DNA of 64,000 bases from CAVPTL01 sp963727235 (GTDB lineage Bacteria > Actinomycetota > Thermoleophilia > Gaiellales > JAICJC01), in contig CAVSFZ010000013.1 in assembly GCA_963727235.1 (NCBI GenBank), forward strand, positions 1 through 64,000, written 5' to 3'. Positions 8,824-17,785 of the stretch are shown in pieces. The translations under genes were made by a program, and so were the position numbers. Numbering within the stretch: position 1 is the stretch's first letter; every line of letters starts with the position of its first letter. The notes below the pieces were generated by a model, which ran no database searches, was not told the origin of the DNA, and worked only from the letters and a program-made list of their open reading frames with translations.

Positions 8824-9951
8824 TCACATGAGATCCCGCAGCAACTCGCGCGCAATTACAATTCGCTGGATCTGGTTCGTACCCTCGTAGATCTGCGTGA
8901 TCTTGGCGTCGCGCATCAGCCGCTCCACTGGAAAGTCCTGCATGTACCCGTATCCGCCGAGGATCTGGACGGCGTCGGTGGTGACCGCCATGGCGGCGTC
9001 CGAGCAGGCCAGCTTGCACATGGCCGAGAGCTTGGTCAGCTGGGGTCCGTCCTCACCCCGGTCGAGCATCTCCCCGACCCGGTAGAGCAGGCCGCGGCCG
9101 GCCTCGACCGCGGTGGCCATATCGGCCAGCATGAACTGGATGCCCTGCTGCTCGGCGATCGGCTTGCCGAACGCCAGCCGCTCGGTGGCATACCGGCCGG
9201 CGTGGTCGAGTGCCGCCTGGGCGATCCCCAGCGCCTGGGCGGCGATCCCGGGCCGCGATCGATCCAGCACCCGCATCGCCAGCCGAAATCCCGACCCAGG
9301 CTCGCCCACCAGGCGATCGCCGGGGACCCGGCAGGAATCGAGGTGGAGCTCGCCGGTGGTCGACCCTTTGATTCCCATCTTGGGCTCGATCCGCCCGACT
9401 GCGAAGCCGGGATCGTCAGCGTGGACGAGAAACGCCGAGATGCCGTCGCCGGTCTGGGCAAACACGGTGTACACGGTGGCGACCCCGGCGTTGGTGATGA
9501 ACCGCTTGGTACCGTCGATCACCCAGTGGTCGCCGTCGCGGCGGGCGGCGGTGGCGATCGCCTGGGCATCGGAGCCGGCTCCCGGCTCGGTCAGCGCGTA
9601 CGCCGCCAGCCACTCGCCGCTGGCAAACCGCGGCAGGTACTCGGCCCGCTGCTGAGCGCTGCCCGAGAGCAGCACCGGCAGTCCGCCCAGCCCCTGCACC
9701 GCCAGGATCAGGCCCACGGAGGCGTCCGCCCACGACAGCTCCTCCACCGCGCGCAGGTGCACCAGGGCGCCGGTCCCGGTGCCGCCGTACTCGGCCGGAA
9801 ACGCCAGTGCGAAGACATCGGCGTCACGCATCAGCTCGACCGCATCCCAGGGGAACTCCGCGGTGTGATCGACCTCGGCCGCCCGCGGTGCAACCCGCTC
9901 CCGCGCCAGCTCGCGCACCGCCTCGATCAGGAGCTCGTGCTCGGCGTTCAA
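8824..9951 (-). CDS. Acyl-CoA dehydrogenase
   Basis: A 375-residue flavoprotein of normal family length with the two signatures AYALTEPGAGSDA and QILGGYGYMQDFPVERLMRDAKITQIYEGTNQIQR, the latter carrying the FAD/acyl-binding and catalytic region. A catalytic Glu is present in YEGTNQ. It would oxidise an acyl-CoA to the 2-enoyl-CoA and pass electrons to ETF. The TTG start sits inside the stop of the upstream M24 peptidase gene (TTGA overlap), so the two form an operon. The chain length of the substrate cannot be told. Confidence 0.92.
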   Translation of the reverse strand: MNAEHELLIEAVRELARERVAPRAAEVDHTAEFPWDAVELMRDADVFALAFPAEYGGTGTGALVHLRAVEELSWADASVGLILAVQGLGGLPVLLSGSAQQRAEYLPRFASGEWLAAYALTEPGAGSDAQAIATAARRDGDHWVIDGTKRFITNAGVATVYTVFAQTGDGISAFLVHADDPGFAVGRIEPKMGIKGSTTGELHLDSCRVPGDRLVGEPGSGFRLAMRVLDRSRPGIAAQALGIAQAALDHAGRYATERLAFGKPIAEQQGIQFMLADMATAVEAGRGLLYRVGEMLDRGEDGPQLTKLSAMCKLACSDAAMAVTTDAVQILGGYGYMQDFPVERLMRDAKITQIYEGTNQIQRIVIARELLRDLM

Positions 9952-11129
9952 ACCTCGATCAGCTCCTCGGGCGCAGTGGTGAGCGTGTCGTAGCCGGCGG
10001 CGGTGACGGCGTAGGTGTTCTCGATCCCCACCGCCCCCCGATCAGTGAACACGAACTTTGGCTCGATCGCCACCACGTTTCCCTCCACCAGCGGTTGATT
10101 GAACCCCGGCGCGAGCACCGGCGTCTCGTCCACCTCCATGCCGATCCCGTGGCCGAGGAAGCGAACACGGGAGGCTCCCGCGCCCATGAAGTGTTCCTCC
10201 AGCCCGGCGTCGGCGGCCATCCGCTCGGCCAGGCCGAACAGCTCTGCCGGCACCGCCCCGGGACGCAGCTCGGCCTCGACGGCTCGCAGGATCGCCACCG
10301 AGACGTCGTAGGCGGCCCGGACCTCGGGCGTGACGGGTCCAATTGCGAAGGTGCGGGTCTGATCGGCCAGCCAGCCGTTCCAGGCTCCCACCACATCCAC
10401 GATCACCGGGTCGCCGACAGCCAATGGCCGGCTGCCCGCGCCCTTGCCGATCACCGGGTTGGGACCCGACCCGCACAGCGGGGAGTCTGAGTATCCCGGC
10501 ACCGCCCCACCGGCGCCGCTGAGCACCTGGCCGTAGTGCAGCTCCTGGTTGAACCCGCGGTAGCGCATCAGGCCCTGGTGGCCCGCCTTTCGCAGCAAAC
10601 TCTCAACCTCTACTTGAACCTGAGTTTCTGTCAGCCCCGGCCGCAGCAGCTCCGGCACCGCGCGGGTCGCCCGATCCACCTGGGCGGCGGCCACCCGCAT
10701 GTCGGCGATGTCCTGCGGGCTTTTGCGCGCGCGCACCGCCGCGACCGCCGACGACGCGTCCTCGATGCGATATCCATCCAGCCGGCGGACGTACCCGAGG
10801 TAGGTGGACGCCCGCAGCACGTCCAACTCGAACCCGATCCGTGCACCCGCCTCCAGCCCGGCTTCGGCCAATGCCGGCGCCAGCCCCGACAGCGACCGCA
10901 GCGAGTCGATCCGAGCCAGCGGCGACTCCTCCCGCGCCCGCTCCAAGGTGCGCCGCACGAGCAGGCGCGGCTCGCCTGAGGCAGGCACGATCAGGTGGGC
11001 CTGCTGGTTGCTTCCGGTGAAGTAGGCCAGATCGGTGTTCTGCACGATCACGGCGCCGTCCAGCCCGCCCGCAGCCAGTTCTGCGCGCAGGGAAACCAGC
11101 CGCTGTTCGATCCGCTCCGCCGAGATCAT
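9948..11129 (-). CDS. M24-family metallopeptidase (Xaa-Pro peptidase type)
   Basis: A 393-residue protein with an N-terminal creatinase-like domain (~1-130) and a pita-bread catalytic domain carrying the five metal ligands: D in VIVDVVGAWNG, D in ADQTRTF, H in FLGHGIGMEVDE, E in EGNVVAIEP, and E in GIENTYAVT. It would cleave X-Pro bonds or a related amide. I took the ATG at 11129; the frame is open further upstream, but that part is antisense to the neighbouring gene. The start lies 18 bp from the divergent amidohydrolase start and probably has a leaderless mRNA. Confidence 0.88.
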   Translation of the reverse strand: MISAERIEQRLVSLRAELAAGGLDGAVIVQNTDLAYFTGSNQQAHLIVPASGEPRLLVRRTLERAREESPLARIDSLRSLSGLAPALAEAGLEAGARIGFELDVLRASTYLGYVRRLDGYRIEDASSAVAAVRARKSPQDIADMRVAAAQVDRATRAVPELLRPGLTETQVQVEVESLLRKAGHQGLMRYRGFNQELHYGQVLSGAGGAVPGYSDSPLCGSGPNPVIGKGAGSRPLAVGDPVIVDVVGAWNGWLADQTRTFAIGPVTPEVRAAYDVSVAILRAVEAELRPGAVPAELFGLAERMAADAGLEEHFMGAGASRVRFLGHGIGMEVDETPVLAPGFNQPLVEGNVVAIEPKFVFTDRGAVGIENTYAVTAAGYDTLTTAPEELIEV

Positions 11130-11134
11130 GGGGT

Positions 11135-11141
11135 TACGATA
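11135..11141. promoter_or_regulatory. Overlapping back-to-back -10 elements of a bidirectional leaderless promoter
   Basis: On the plus strand TACGAT (11135-11140) ends 7 nt before the ATG at 11148. On the minus strand TATCGT (11141-11136) ends 6 nt before the ATG at 11129. Both fit TANNNT and neither gene has a visible Shine-Dalgarno sequence. One near-symmetric heptamer would thus start both transcripts at or next to the start codons. Confidence 0.6.
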
Positions 11142-11147
11142 CCGGCC

Positions 11148-12782
11148 ATGACCGCTGACCTGATCCTGGAGAACGGGGTCGTCCACACCGTCGACGCGAC
11201 TCGCCGAGTCGCCTCCTGCGTGGCGGTCAGCGACGGCCGCATCGTGTCCGTGGGCGACTCGCAGGCGATCGCCGAGCAGCGCGGGCCGAACACGCGCGCG
11301 ATCGACATGCAGGGCGGAATGCTCCTGCCCGGCTTTCAGGACGCCCACGCCCATCCGGCCCAGTCAGGTCACGGCATGACCCAATGCGCACTGCAGGGGA
11401 TCGAGGGGCGCGAGCAGACCTGCCTCACGATCGGCGCCTACGCGCGCGCACATCCCGACAAGGAATGGATTCTCGGCAGCGGCTGGTCGATGGGCGACTT
11501 CCCCGGAGGCCTGCCCACGCGTGAGCAGCTGGATGAGCTCGTGCCCGACCGCCCGGCCGCCCTGATCAACCGCGACTACCACGGCATGTGGGTCAACAGC
11601 CGCGCGCTGGAGTTGATCGGGGTCACCGATTCCACCCCCGACCCCGAGGGCGGTCGAATCGAGCGCGACGCCTCGGGGCGCGCGACCGGGGTGTTGCAGG
11701 AGCTGGCCCAGCACCTCGCCATGGCCGTGTTCCCGACGGTGACGGTGGACGACTACGCGCACGGCATCAAGCTCGCCCAGGAGTACTACTTCAGCCTCGG
11801 CATCACCGCCTGGGCGGACGCGCTGGTCGGCCCCGACATCCAGGCTGCCTACACCGCGCTGGCGGAGTCCGGCGAACTCACCGTGCGAGTGCGGGCGATG
11901 CTCGGCTGGGAACCGGGCGAGGACATCGACCAGCTGGAAGAGCTGATCGAGCGCCGGGCCGCGGGCAGCGTCGGGCGGCTGGTGTGTGACGAGGTCAAAT
12001 TCTTCCACGACGGAGTCTTCGAGAACTTCACCGCGGCGATGCTGGATCCGTATCTCGACTCCTCCGGCGTCCCCGGCCAGAGTCGCGGGTTGGACATGTA
12101 CGACCTGGACGACCTCACCCGATACGTCACCGCCTGCGACGCGGCTGGGTTCCAGGTCCACATCCACGCGCTCGGCAACCGCGCGGTGCGCGAGTGCCTG
12201 GACGTGTTCGAGCATGTCCAAAGCCACAACGGCCGCCGCGACTCCCGCCACCACCTGGCCCACCTCCAGTTCGTGGACCCAACGGACATTCCGAGGCTGC
12301 GACAGCTGAACGTGACCGCCAACGTCACCCCGCTGTGGGCACGCCGGGAGGAGAGCGTCGAGCTGCTGACCCTGCCGTTTGTGACCGACCAGGTGGCACG
12401 CACGATGTATCCGTTTGCCAGCATCCACGCCACCGGCGGGAAGCTCGCGTTCGGCAGTGACTGGTCGGTGTCCACCCCGGCTCCGCTGGAGCAGCTGTCC
12501 ACCGCCGTGAATCGCCGCGATCCCCACCGGGGCACCGGCGAGCCGCTGTTCATCGAGGAGGCGCTCGACCTGGAGACGGCGATCGCCGCACAGACCATCA
12601 ACGCTGCCTACGTCGGCTGCATCGACCAACTGACGGGCAGCATCGAGCCTGGCAAGCTGGCCGACCTGGTGCTGCTCGACCGCGACCTGTTTGCCGCCGG
12701 AAGCGACGGGATCGCCGACGCCCACACGCTGATGACGTTCTCCGAAGGCGACGTCGTGTACGCCGCCGACGGCTGGTCGTGA
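11148..12782 (+). CDS. Amidohydrolase family protein (YtcJ-like), first of pair
   Basis: A 544-residue metal-dependent hydrolase of the amidohydrolase 3 group: N-terminal beta-sandwich (ADLILENGVVHTVDA), metal-binding DAHAHP, the long insert with GVLQELAQHLA, the VHIHALGNRAVRECLD strand, and GSDWSVSTPAPLEQL with the catalytic Asp. The family acts on C-N bonds, often N-substituted formimino or amide compounds; the substrate is not known. The start is the ATG at 11148, apparently leaderless. The next gene, a paralogue, begins in its stop codon. Confidence 0.88.
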   Translation: MTADLILENGVVHTVDATRRVASCVAVSDGRIVSVGDSQAIAEQRGPNTRAIDMQGGMLLPGFQDAHAHPAQSGHGMTQCALQGIEGREQTCLTIGAYARAHPDKEWILGSGWSMGDFPGGLPTREQLDELVPDRPAALINRDYHGMWVNSRALELIGVTDSTPDPEGGRIERDASGRATGVLQELAQHLAMAVFPTVTVDDYAHGIKLAQEYYFSLGITAWADALVGPDIQAAYTALAESGELTVRVRAMLGWEPGEDIDQLEELIERRAAGSVGRLVCDEVKFFHDGVFENFTAAMLDPYLDSSGVPGQSRGLDMYDLDDLTRYVTACDAAGFQVHIHALGNRAVRECLDVFEHVQSHNGRRDSRHHLAHLQFVDPTDIPRLRQLNVTANVTPLWARREESVELLTLPFVTDQVARTMYPFASIHATGGKLAFGSDWSVSTPAPLEQLSTAVNRRDPHRGTGEPLFIEEALDLETAIAAQTINAAYVGCIDQLTGSIEPGKLADLVLLDRDLFAAGSDGIADAHTLMTFSEGDVVYAADGWS

Positions 12783-14254
12783 TCCTCGAAAACGGGTCGA
12801 TCTACACCCTCGACCCGCGGCTCCCGCGAGTGCGTGCGCTGTCGCTGGCCGGCCCCCTGGTGGTGGGCGGAGTGGACGTGCGTGAGGGTGATGACGACAG
12901 TGTGGGCCACGAACGGGTCGACCTGGACGGCCGCTGTGTGCTGCCCGGGTTCTGTGACAGCCACCTCCATTTTCGGTCATGGGCACTGGCCCGCAGTGAG
13001 CTCGACCTGACGGCGTGCGGCTCGCGGGCGGAGGCGCTCACCCACGCCGGCGATGCCGACGGCGAGGGATGGATCCGGGGCCGCGGCTGGCGGGCGGCGG
13101 CGTGGTCAGACGGCGCCCCGTCGGCGGCGGTGCTGGACGAGGTCACCGGCGAGCGGCCGGCGGCCCTCACCGCCCATGACGGGCATACGCTCTGGCTGAA
13201 CTCGGCGGCGCTTCGATCGGCGGGGATCGAGCATCCCACCGGCATCCTGCAGGAGCGCGAGGCCTGGGCGTTCCCGCTGCCGGAGCCGTCCCCGCTGGAG
13301 GTCTCGCGGGCGGTGCGGGCGACCATGGCCGACGCCAACGCCCGCGGCGTGGTGGCGATCCTCGATCTCGAGGCCTCCGGGGGGCGCGATCTGTGGCAGC
13401 GGCTGGACGCCGACCGGCGCCTGACTCTGCGCGTGCACATGGGGGTTGCCGCGGAGCAGTTGGGGGCCGCGCGCGCGCTGGAGCTGCGCTCGGGCTTCGG
13501 CAGCGAGCTGCTGAAGGTCGGGCCGGTGAAGGTGTTCATGGACGGCACGCTGGGCTCGCAGACCGCCTGGATGCTGGACGGCTCCGGCGAGGTGCTGACC
13601 ACGCAGGCGGAACTCGAGCAGATCGTGCGGGAGGCGGCCGCGGGCGGGCTGGACGTGGCCGTGCACGCCATCGGCGACGGCGCCAACCGGGCCGCCCTGA
13701 ACGCCTTCGAAACCACCCGCGAGCGGTGGGAGCAGGCACTGATCCGTCCCCGGATCGAGCACGTCCAGTGTCTCGACGATGCCGACCTGGGACGGTTTGC
13801 CGATCTCGGCGTGATCGCCTCGATGCAGCCCAGCCACGCCACCTCGGACCGTGACGTGGCCGATCGTCTGTGGGGCGAGCGGGCCGCCTGCGCGTATCGC
13901 ACCCGCGACCTGCTCGACTCCGGCGCACACGTGGCCTTCGGCTCAGACGCCCCGGTGGAGCCGCTCGACCCGCTGGCCGGAATCCACGCCGCCGTCCATC
14001 GCACCGCCGACCGGCGCGACCCGTGGTATCCCGAGCAACGCATCCCGGTGGCCGACGCGGTGCTCGGATTCACGGCGGCAGGGGCCTACGCCGTCGGCGA
14101 CGAGCGCCGCCGAGGTCTGCTGCTGCCCGGCTACGCGGCTGATCTGGTGGTGCTGGACACCGACATCATCGCCCAACCGGAGCGGATCTCCCAGGCCCGG
14201 GTCGAGGCAACCATGCTGGCGGGGCGATGGGTGCACGGCGCCCCGCCGTGGTGA
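12779..14254 (+). CDS. Amidohydrolase family protein (YtcJ-like), second of pair
   Basis: A 491-residue paralogue of the preceding protein with the same landmarks: DSHLHF, VKVFMDGTLGSQTAWM, VAVHAIGDGANRAALN, and AFGSDAPVEPLDPLAG with the catalytic Asp. It starts with GTG overlapping the previous TGA by 4 bp. The two proteins may work on related substrates or form a heteromer; that is inference. Its TGA is one base from the stop of the convergent TPR gene. Confidence 0.88.
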   Translation: MILENGSIYTLDPRLPRVRALSLAGPLVVGGVDVREGDDDSVGHERVDLDGRCVLPGFCDSHLHFRSWALARSELDLTACGSRAEALTHAGDADGEGWIRGRGWRAAAWSDGAPSAAVLDEVTGERPAALTAHDGHTLWLNSAALRSAGIEHPTGILQEREAWAFPLPEPSPLEVSRAVRATMADANARGVVAILDLEASGGRDLWQRLDADRRLTLRVHMGVAAEQLGAARALELRSGFGSELLKVGPVKVFMDGTLGSQTAWMLDGSGEVLTTQAELEQIVREAAAGGLDVAVHAIGDGANRAALNAFETTRERWEQALIRPRIEHVQCLDDADLGRFADLGVIASMQPSHATSDRDVADRLWGERAACAYRTRDLLDSGAHVAFGSDAPVEPLDPLAGIHAAVHRTADRRDPWYPEQRIPVADAVLGFTAAGAYAVGDERRRGLLLPGYAADLVVLDTDIIAQPERISQARVEATMLAGRWVHGAPPW

Positions 14255-14255
14255 G

Positions 14256-15266
14256 TCACCCGGATTGCAGCTTGGTGCAGGCTGCGCCGCTGGGGTTTTC
14301 GAGACACGCGATGAACACCTTGGCGACGGCGCTGTAGGGCCCGTTGGGATCGTTTGCCAGCACCTGGCGCATCTGGGCGATCGTGTCCTGCCGATCCTTC
14401 AGCCAGAAGAACAGCAGCCCCACATGGAAGCGGATCTCTGAGCTTCGCGGGTGGGCCTGCGCCAGGGTCATCAGGTTGCCGAGCGAGGTGGCCGTGTTCT
14501 CCTTGTCGAATCCGAGCACGTTTGATGCCACCACCGGCGCGATCGCCCCGGGGGCCAGGCTCTGAGCCCGCTGGGCGGCCGCGATCGCCTTGGCGCGATC
14601 GATACCTTGGAGCTTCCAGGCCAGGTTGAGCCAGGCGGTGGCATCATCAGGGTGGTTCTTGACCGCTGCCTGCAGCTGAGCCAGCGTGCCCTTGGGCGCG
14701 TTTCCGGCGAGCGTGTAGCTGGGATATCCGGGGAACTCCTTGTAATTGAGGAGGTTGTCGGCTTCGGTGCCGTAGTAGCCGTACATGTCCGCGTGCTTGA
14801 CGCGCTCGAGCGTGGCCACCGAGTCCTTCACCTGCCCCGCCCAGAACTGGGCGATGCCAAGCGCCAGCCCGACCGGCAGCGAGCTCTGCGGCAGCCGCTG
14901 GAGCGCGTCGATCGTCTGCTGCCGCCGAGCCATCGTGTCGGCGGCCATCAGCTCGGCCACCCGGATGCGCACATCACCTGCAGGCAACAGCGAGCGGGCA
15001 GCCTTCGCCACGGCCGCGGGATCCTGGGGGTCGGCGGTGTTGCCGCCGGGAAGCTTGATCACGGCCGGGGGCAGCCCGCTCAGCGGATGGGCCACGGGGG
15101 CGGCCTTGGTATCCGAGCCCGCGGTCATCCACACCACTGCGGCCACCGCCAGCCCCGCCACCGCGGCAACACCCACGAGCACCAGCAGACGGCGCCTGGA
15201 GAGGCCGGGAATACCGGTACCGGGGGGCCCGTTTAACTCATTGACGGCGGAGGGTTTTGGATCCAT
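14256..15266 (-). CDS. Membrane-anchored TPR-like protein of unknown function
   Basis: A 336-residue protein with a short cytoplasmic N-terminus, one membrane anchor (LLVLVGVAAVAGLAVAAVVWM, residues ~28-48) and an extracytoplasmic helical part with TPR-like repeats (ATAWLNLAWKLQGIDRAKAIAAAQRAQSLAPGA; SEIRFHVGLLFFWLKDRQDTIAQMRQVLANDPNGPYS). A Cys pair near the C-terminus (IACLENPSGAACTK) could form a disulfide. It is divergent from the sulfur-transfer operon. I cannot assign a function. Confidence 0.72.
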   Translation of the reverse strand: MDPKPSAVNELNGPPGTGIPGLSRRRLLVLVGVAAVAGLAVAAVVWMTAGSDTKAAPVAHPLSGLPPAVIKLPGGNTADPQDPAAVAKAARSLLPAGDVRIRVAELMAADTMARRQQTIDALQRLPQSSLPVGLALGIAQFWAGQVKDSVATLERVKHADMYGYYGTEADNLLNYKEFPGYPSYTLAGNAPKGTLAQLQAAVKNHPDDATAWLNLAWKLQGIDRAKAIAAAQRAQSLAPGAIAPVVASNVLGFDKENTATSLGNLMTLAQAHPRSSEIRFHVGLLFFWLKDRQDTIAQMRQVLANDPNGPYSAVAKVFIACLENPSGAACTKLQSG

Positions 15267-15274
15267 TCGCTGGC

Positions 15275-15280
15275 TATACT
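15275..15280 (+). promoter_or_regulatory. -10 box of the sulfur-transfer/cysteine operon
   Basis: TATACT is a near-perfect -10 hexamer 75 nt before the start of the rhodanese-E1 gene, within the 88-bp divergent gap. No good -35 is visible, and the predicted leader of ~65 nt shows no clear fold. Confidence 0.45.
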
Positions 15281-15354
15281 GACATGAAGAGCACGCATTT
15301 TCGGCCCGCGCCTCGGCGTCTGGGCAGGTTGGAACCGAAGGGTAGGTGAAACAG

Positions 15355-16551
15355 GTGATCTCAGCACGCGATTACCTGGCGAAGGCACGGGGTGAGATCC
15401 GTGAGGAGACGGTGCAGGAAGCCGCCGAGCGGCTTCAGCAGACGCCTCCTCCCGCACTGATCGACGTTCGCGAACGCCATGAGTACGAGCAGGGATTTAT
15501 CCCGGGAGCGATTCACATCCCCCGCGGGTTCCTCGAGTCCCGGATCGAGCGCAATGTGCTCGAACGGTCGACTCCGATCGTGATCTACTGCGCCAGCGGC
15601 GAGCGCTCGGTGTATGCCACCAAGACGCTGAATGAGCTGGGCTACACCGACGTGGTCTCGATGAAGGGCGGCTTTGCCGGCTGGAAGGAGAACGGCCACG
15701 AGTGGAAGGTGCCGCGGGCGCTCACACCCGAGCAGTACGAGCGCTACAGCCGGCACGTGCTGATCCCCGAGGTCGGTGAGGAGGGGCAGCTGAAGCTGCT
15801 CGACTCCAAGGTGCTGCTGATCGGCGCGGGCGGGCTGGGCTCGCCGGCGGCCGTGTATCTGGCCGCGGCGGGAGTCGGCACCATCGGAGTGATCGATGCC
15901 GACGTGGTCGACGTCTCCAACCTTCAGCGGCAGATCGTGCACACCGTCGACCGGGTGGGAATGAACAAGGTCGATTCGGCCGAGATCGCGATTAAGGGCA
16001 TCAACCCCGAGGTCAACGTCGTCAAGTACACCGAGCGGCTGACGTCCGAGAACGTGCTTTCGGTGATCACTGGGTATGACGTGATCGTGGACGGCACCGA
16101 CAACTTCCCAACGCGCTATCTGCTGAACGACGCCAGCCTGGTGGCCGGAATCCCGGTCGTGCACGGCTCGATCTATCAGTTCGAGGGGTCGGTGACCGTG
16201 TACAAGCCCTACGAGGGCCCGTGCTACCGCTGCCAGTACCCCGAGCCGCCGCCGCCCGAGCTGGCGCCGTCGTGCGCCGAGGGCGGAGTGCTGGGGATCC
16301 TGCCCGGTGTGATCGGCTCGCTGCAGGCCACCGAGGCAGTCAAGCTGCTGCTTGGCATCGGCACCCCGCTGATCGGCCGGCAGCTTCGCTACGACGCGCT
16401 CGAGATGGAGTTCGTCGAGCTCAAGATGCGACGCGATCCCGAGTGCCCGGTGTGCAGCAAGGATCCGTCCGAGATCGAATTCATCGACTACGAACAGTTC
16501 TGCGCGCTGCCCTCCCGGGCTGCAAATCCCGCGAAGGAGGCGGTAGCTTGA
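15355..16551 (+). CDS. moeZ: Rhodanese-ThiF/MoeB-type adenylyltransferase (MoeZ-like)
   Basis: A 398-residue fusion. Residues ~15-115 are a rhodanese domain with active Cys in IYCASGERS. Residues ~120-370 are an E1-like ThiF/MoeB domain with the ATP loop LLIGAGGLGSPAA, the switch Asp in VIDADVVDVSNLQRQ, and Zn cysteines in CYRCQ and CPVC. It should adenylate the C-terminal Gly of the sulfur carrier and add sulfur to make a thiocarboxylate. The best-known MoeZ/Uba4 proteins have the rhodanese domain at the C-terminus; here it is at the N-terminus. I prefer the GTG at 15355 (AGGTGA 5 nt upstream); GTG 15346 is an alternative. Confidence 0.9.
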   Translation: MISARDYLAKARGEIREETVQEAAERLQQTPPPALIDVRERHEYEQGFIPGAIHIPRGFLESRIERNVLERSTPIVIYCASGERSVYATKTLNELGYTDVVSMKGGFAGWKENGHEWKVPRALTPEQYERYSRHVLIPEVGEEGQLKLLDSKVLLIGAGGLGSPAAVYLAAAGVGTIGVIDADVVDVSNLQRQIVHTVDRVGMNKVDSAEIAIKGINPEVNVVKYTERLTSENVLSVITGYDVIVDGTDNFPTRYLLNDASLVAGIPVVHGSIYQFEGSVTVYKPYEGPCYRCQYPEPPPPELAPSCAEGGVLGILPGVIGSLQATEAVKLLLGIGTPLIGRQLRYDALEMEFVELKMRRDPECPVCSKDPSEIEFIDYEQFCALPSRAANPAKEAVA

Positions 16552-16832
16552 GTACGGTTCGAATGCCCCCGATTCTGCGCCAGGCGGTCGGCGGCGCCCG
16601 CGAAGTCGACGCCTCGGGCGCGACTGTGCGAGAGCTGCTGGGCGACCTCACCACCCGGTATCCGGCCATCAAGGGTCACCTGCTGGACGATGGCGGCGAT
16701 CTCAACCGGTTCGTGAACGTGTACGTGAACAACGAGGACGTTCGGCTTGGCGATGGTCTCGAGACGGCTGTGGAGCCCGATTCGACCGTGATCGTGCTGC
16801 CGGCCATGGCCGGCGGAGCTGCCAACCGATGA
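16548..16832 (+). CDS. cysO: CysO-like ubiquitin-fold sulfur carrier protein with C-terminal extension
   Basis: A 94-residue beta-grasp protein starting with TTG (AAGGAGG 7 nt upstream, overlapping the previous stop). FVNVYVNNEDVR and VIVLPAMAGG match mycobacterial CysO. Known CysO and ThiS/MoaD proteins end in Gly-Gly, whose carboxylate becomes a thiocarboxylate that gives sulfur to CysM. Here four residues (AANR) follow the Gly-Gly, so they would have to be removed first; the JAMM protease encoded two genes downstream is the natural candidate. Overlaps cysM by 4 bp (ATGA). Confidence 0.88.
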   Translation: MSTVRMPPILRQAVGGAREVDASGATVRELLGDLTTRYPAIKGHLLDDGGDLNRFVNVYVNNEDVRLGDGLETAVEPDSTVIVLPAMAGGAANR

Positions 16833-17785
16833 GCTGCCTCAAGGTTGAACGCGGAGCGGCACTCTCGGCAGTCGGCAACACGCCGCTGATCGAGCTTCCG
16901 CGGATGGCACCCCACGAGGGGGTCAGGATCTACGCCAAGCTCGAGGAGCAGAATCCCACCGGGTCGGTCAAGGACCGGGTCGCGTTGCAGATGATCGAGG
17001 TGGCCGAGGAGACGGGCGAGCTCGAGCCGGGCCAGCAGATCCTCGAGCCCACGTCGGGTAACACCGGCATCGCCCTGGCCATGATCGGCAAGGTCAAGGG
17101 CTACCCGGTCAGCGTCGTGATGCCAGAGTCGGCAACCCCCGAGCGGGTCGAGCTGCTGCGCATGTACGGGGCCAACATCATCTTCTCGCCCGGCAATCTC
17201 GGATCGAACGGCGCGGTGGCCAAGGCCCGCGAGATGGCCGAGGCCGATCCCAGCCTGTACATGCCGTTCCAGTACGCGAATGAGGCCAATCCGGCTGCCC
17301 ACTACTGCGGCACCGCGCTGGAGATCCTCGATCAGGTACCCGACGGACGCGTCGACGCGTTCGTGGCTGGTTTGGGGACCGGCGGCACGCTGATGGGCTG
17401 CGGCCGGCGTTTGCGTGAGGCCAACCCGACGGTGCAGATCGTCGCCGCCGAGCCGCTCCAGGGCGATCCGGTGATGGGCCTTCGCAGCCTCGAGGACGGC
17501 TATACGCCGCCGATCCTGGACATCACCCAGCTCGATCGCAAGGTGCTGGTGTCAAACGGCGAGGCGGTGTTGGCCCTGCGCAAGCTGCTCGACCTGGAAG
17601 GCGTCTTCGCCGGAGTCTCGGCGGGGGCCGCGCTGGCGGTTGCCCGCAAGGTGGCCGCAGAGATGGTGGAAGGAAACGTGGTCGTGCTGTTCGCCGACGG
17701 CGGCTCCAAGTACATGAGCGCCGGCCTCTACACCACTCCCACCGAGCAGCTCGAACGCGAGATGGAAGAACGCGTCTGGTGGTGA
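16829..17785 (+). CDS. cysM: PLP-dependent cysteine synthase of the CysM type
   Basis: A 318-residue fold-type II PLP enzyme with the Schiff-base Lys in NPTGSVKDR, the substrate loop EPTSGNTG, and the phosphate-binding GLGTGGTLMG. In mycobacteria CysM takes O-phosphoserine and the CysO thiocarboxylate to make CysO-Cys. Placement between cysO and mec argues for that role rather than a sulfide-using CysK. Length is normal. The C-terminus (REMEERVWW) overlaps the start of the mec gene. Confidence 0.92.
   Translation: MSCLKVERGAALSAVGNTPLIELPRMAPHEGVRIYAKLEEQNPTGSVKDRVALQMIEVAEETGELEPGQQILEPTSGNTGIALAMIGKVKGYPVSVVMPESATPERVELLRMYGANIIFSPGNLGSNGAVAKAREMAEADPSLYMPFQYANEANPAAHYCGTALEILDQVPDGRVDAFVAGLGTGGTLMGCGRRLREANPTVQIVAAEPLQGDPVMGLRSLEDGYTPPILDITQLDRKVLVSNGEAVLALRKLLDLEGVFAGVSAGAALAVARKVAAEMVEGNVVVLFADGGSKYMSAGLYTTPTEQLEREMEERVWW

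Noticed and set aside
11364..12986. 540-codon open frame on the minus strand
   Set aside because: Antisense to two amidohydrolases that have metal-binding motifs and 4-bp coupling.
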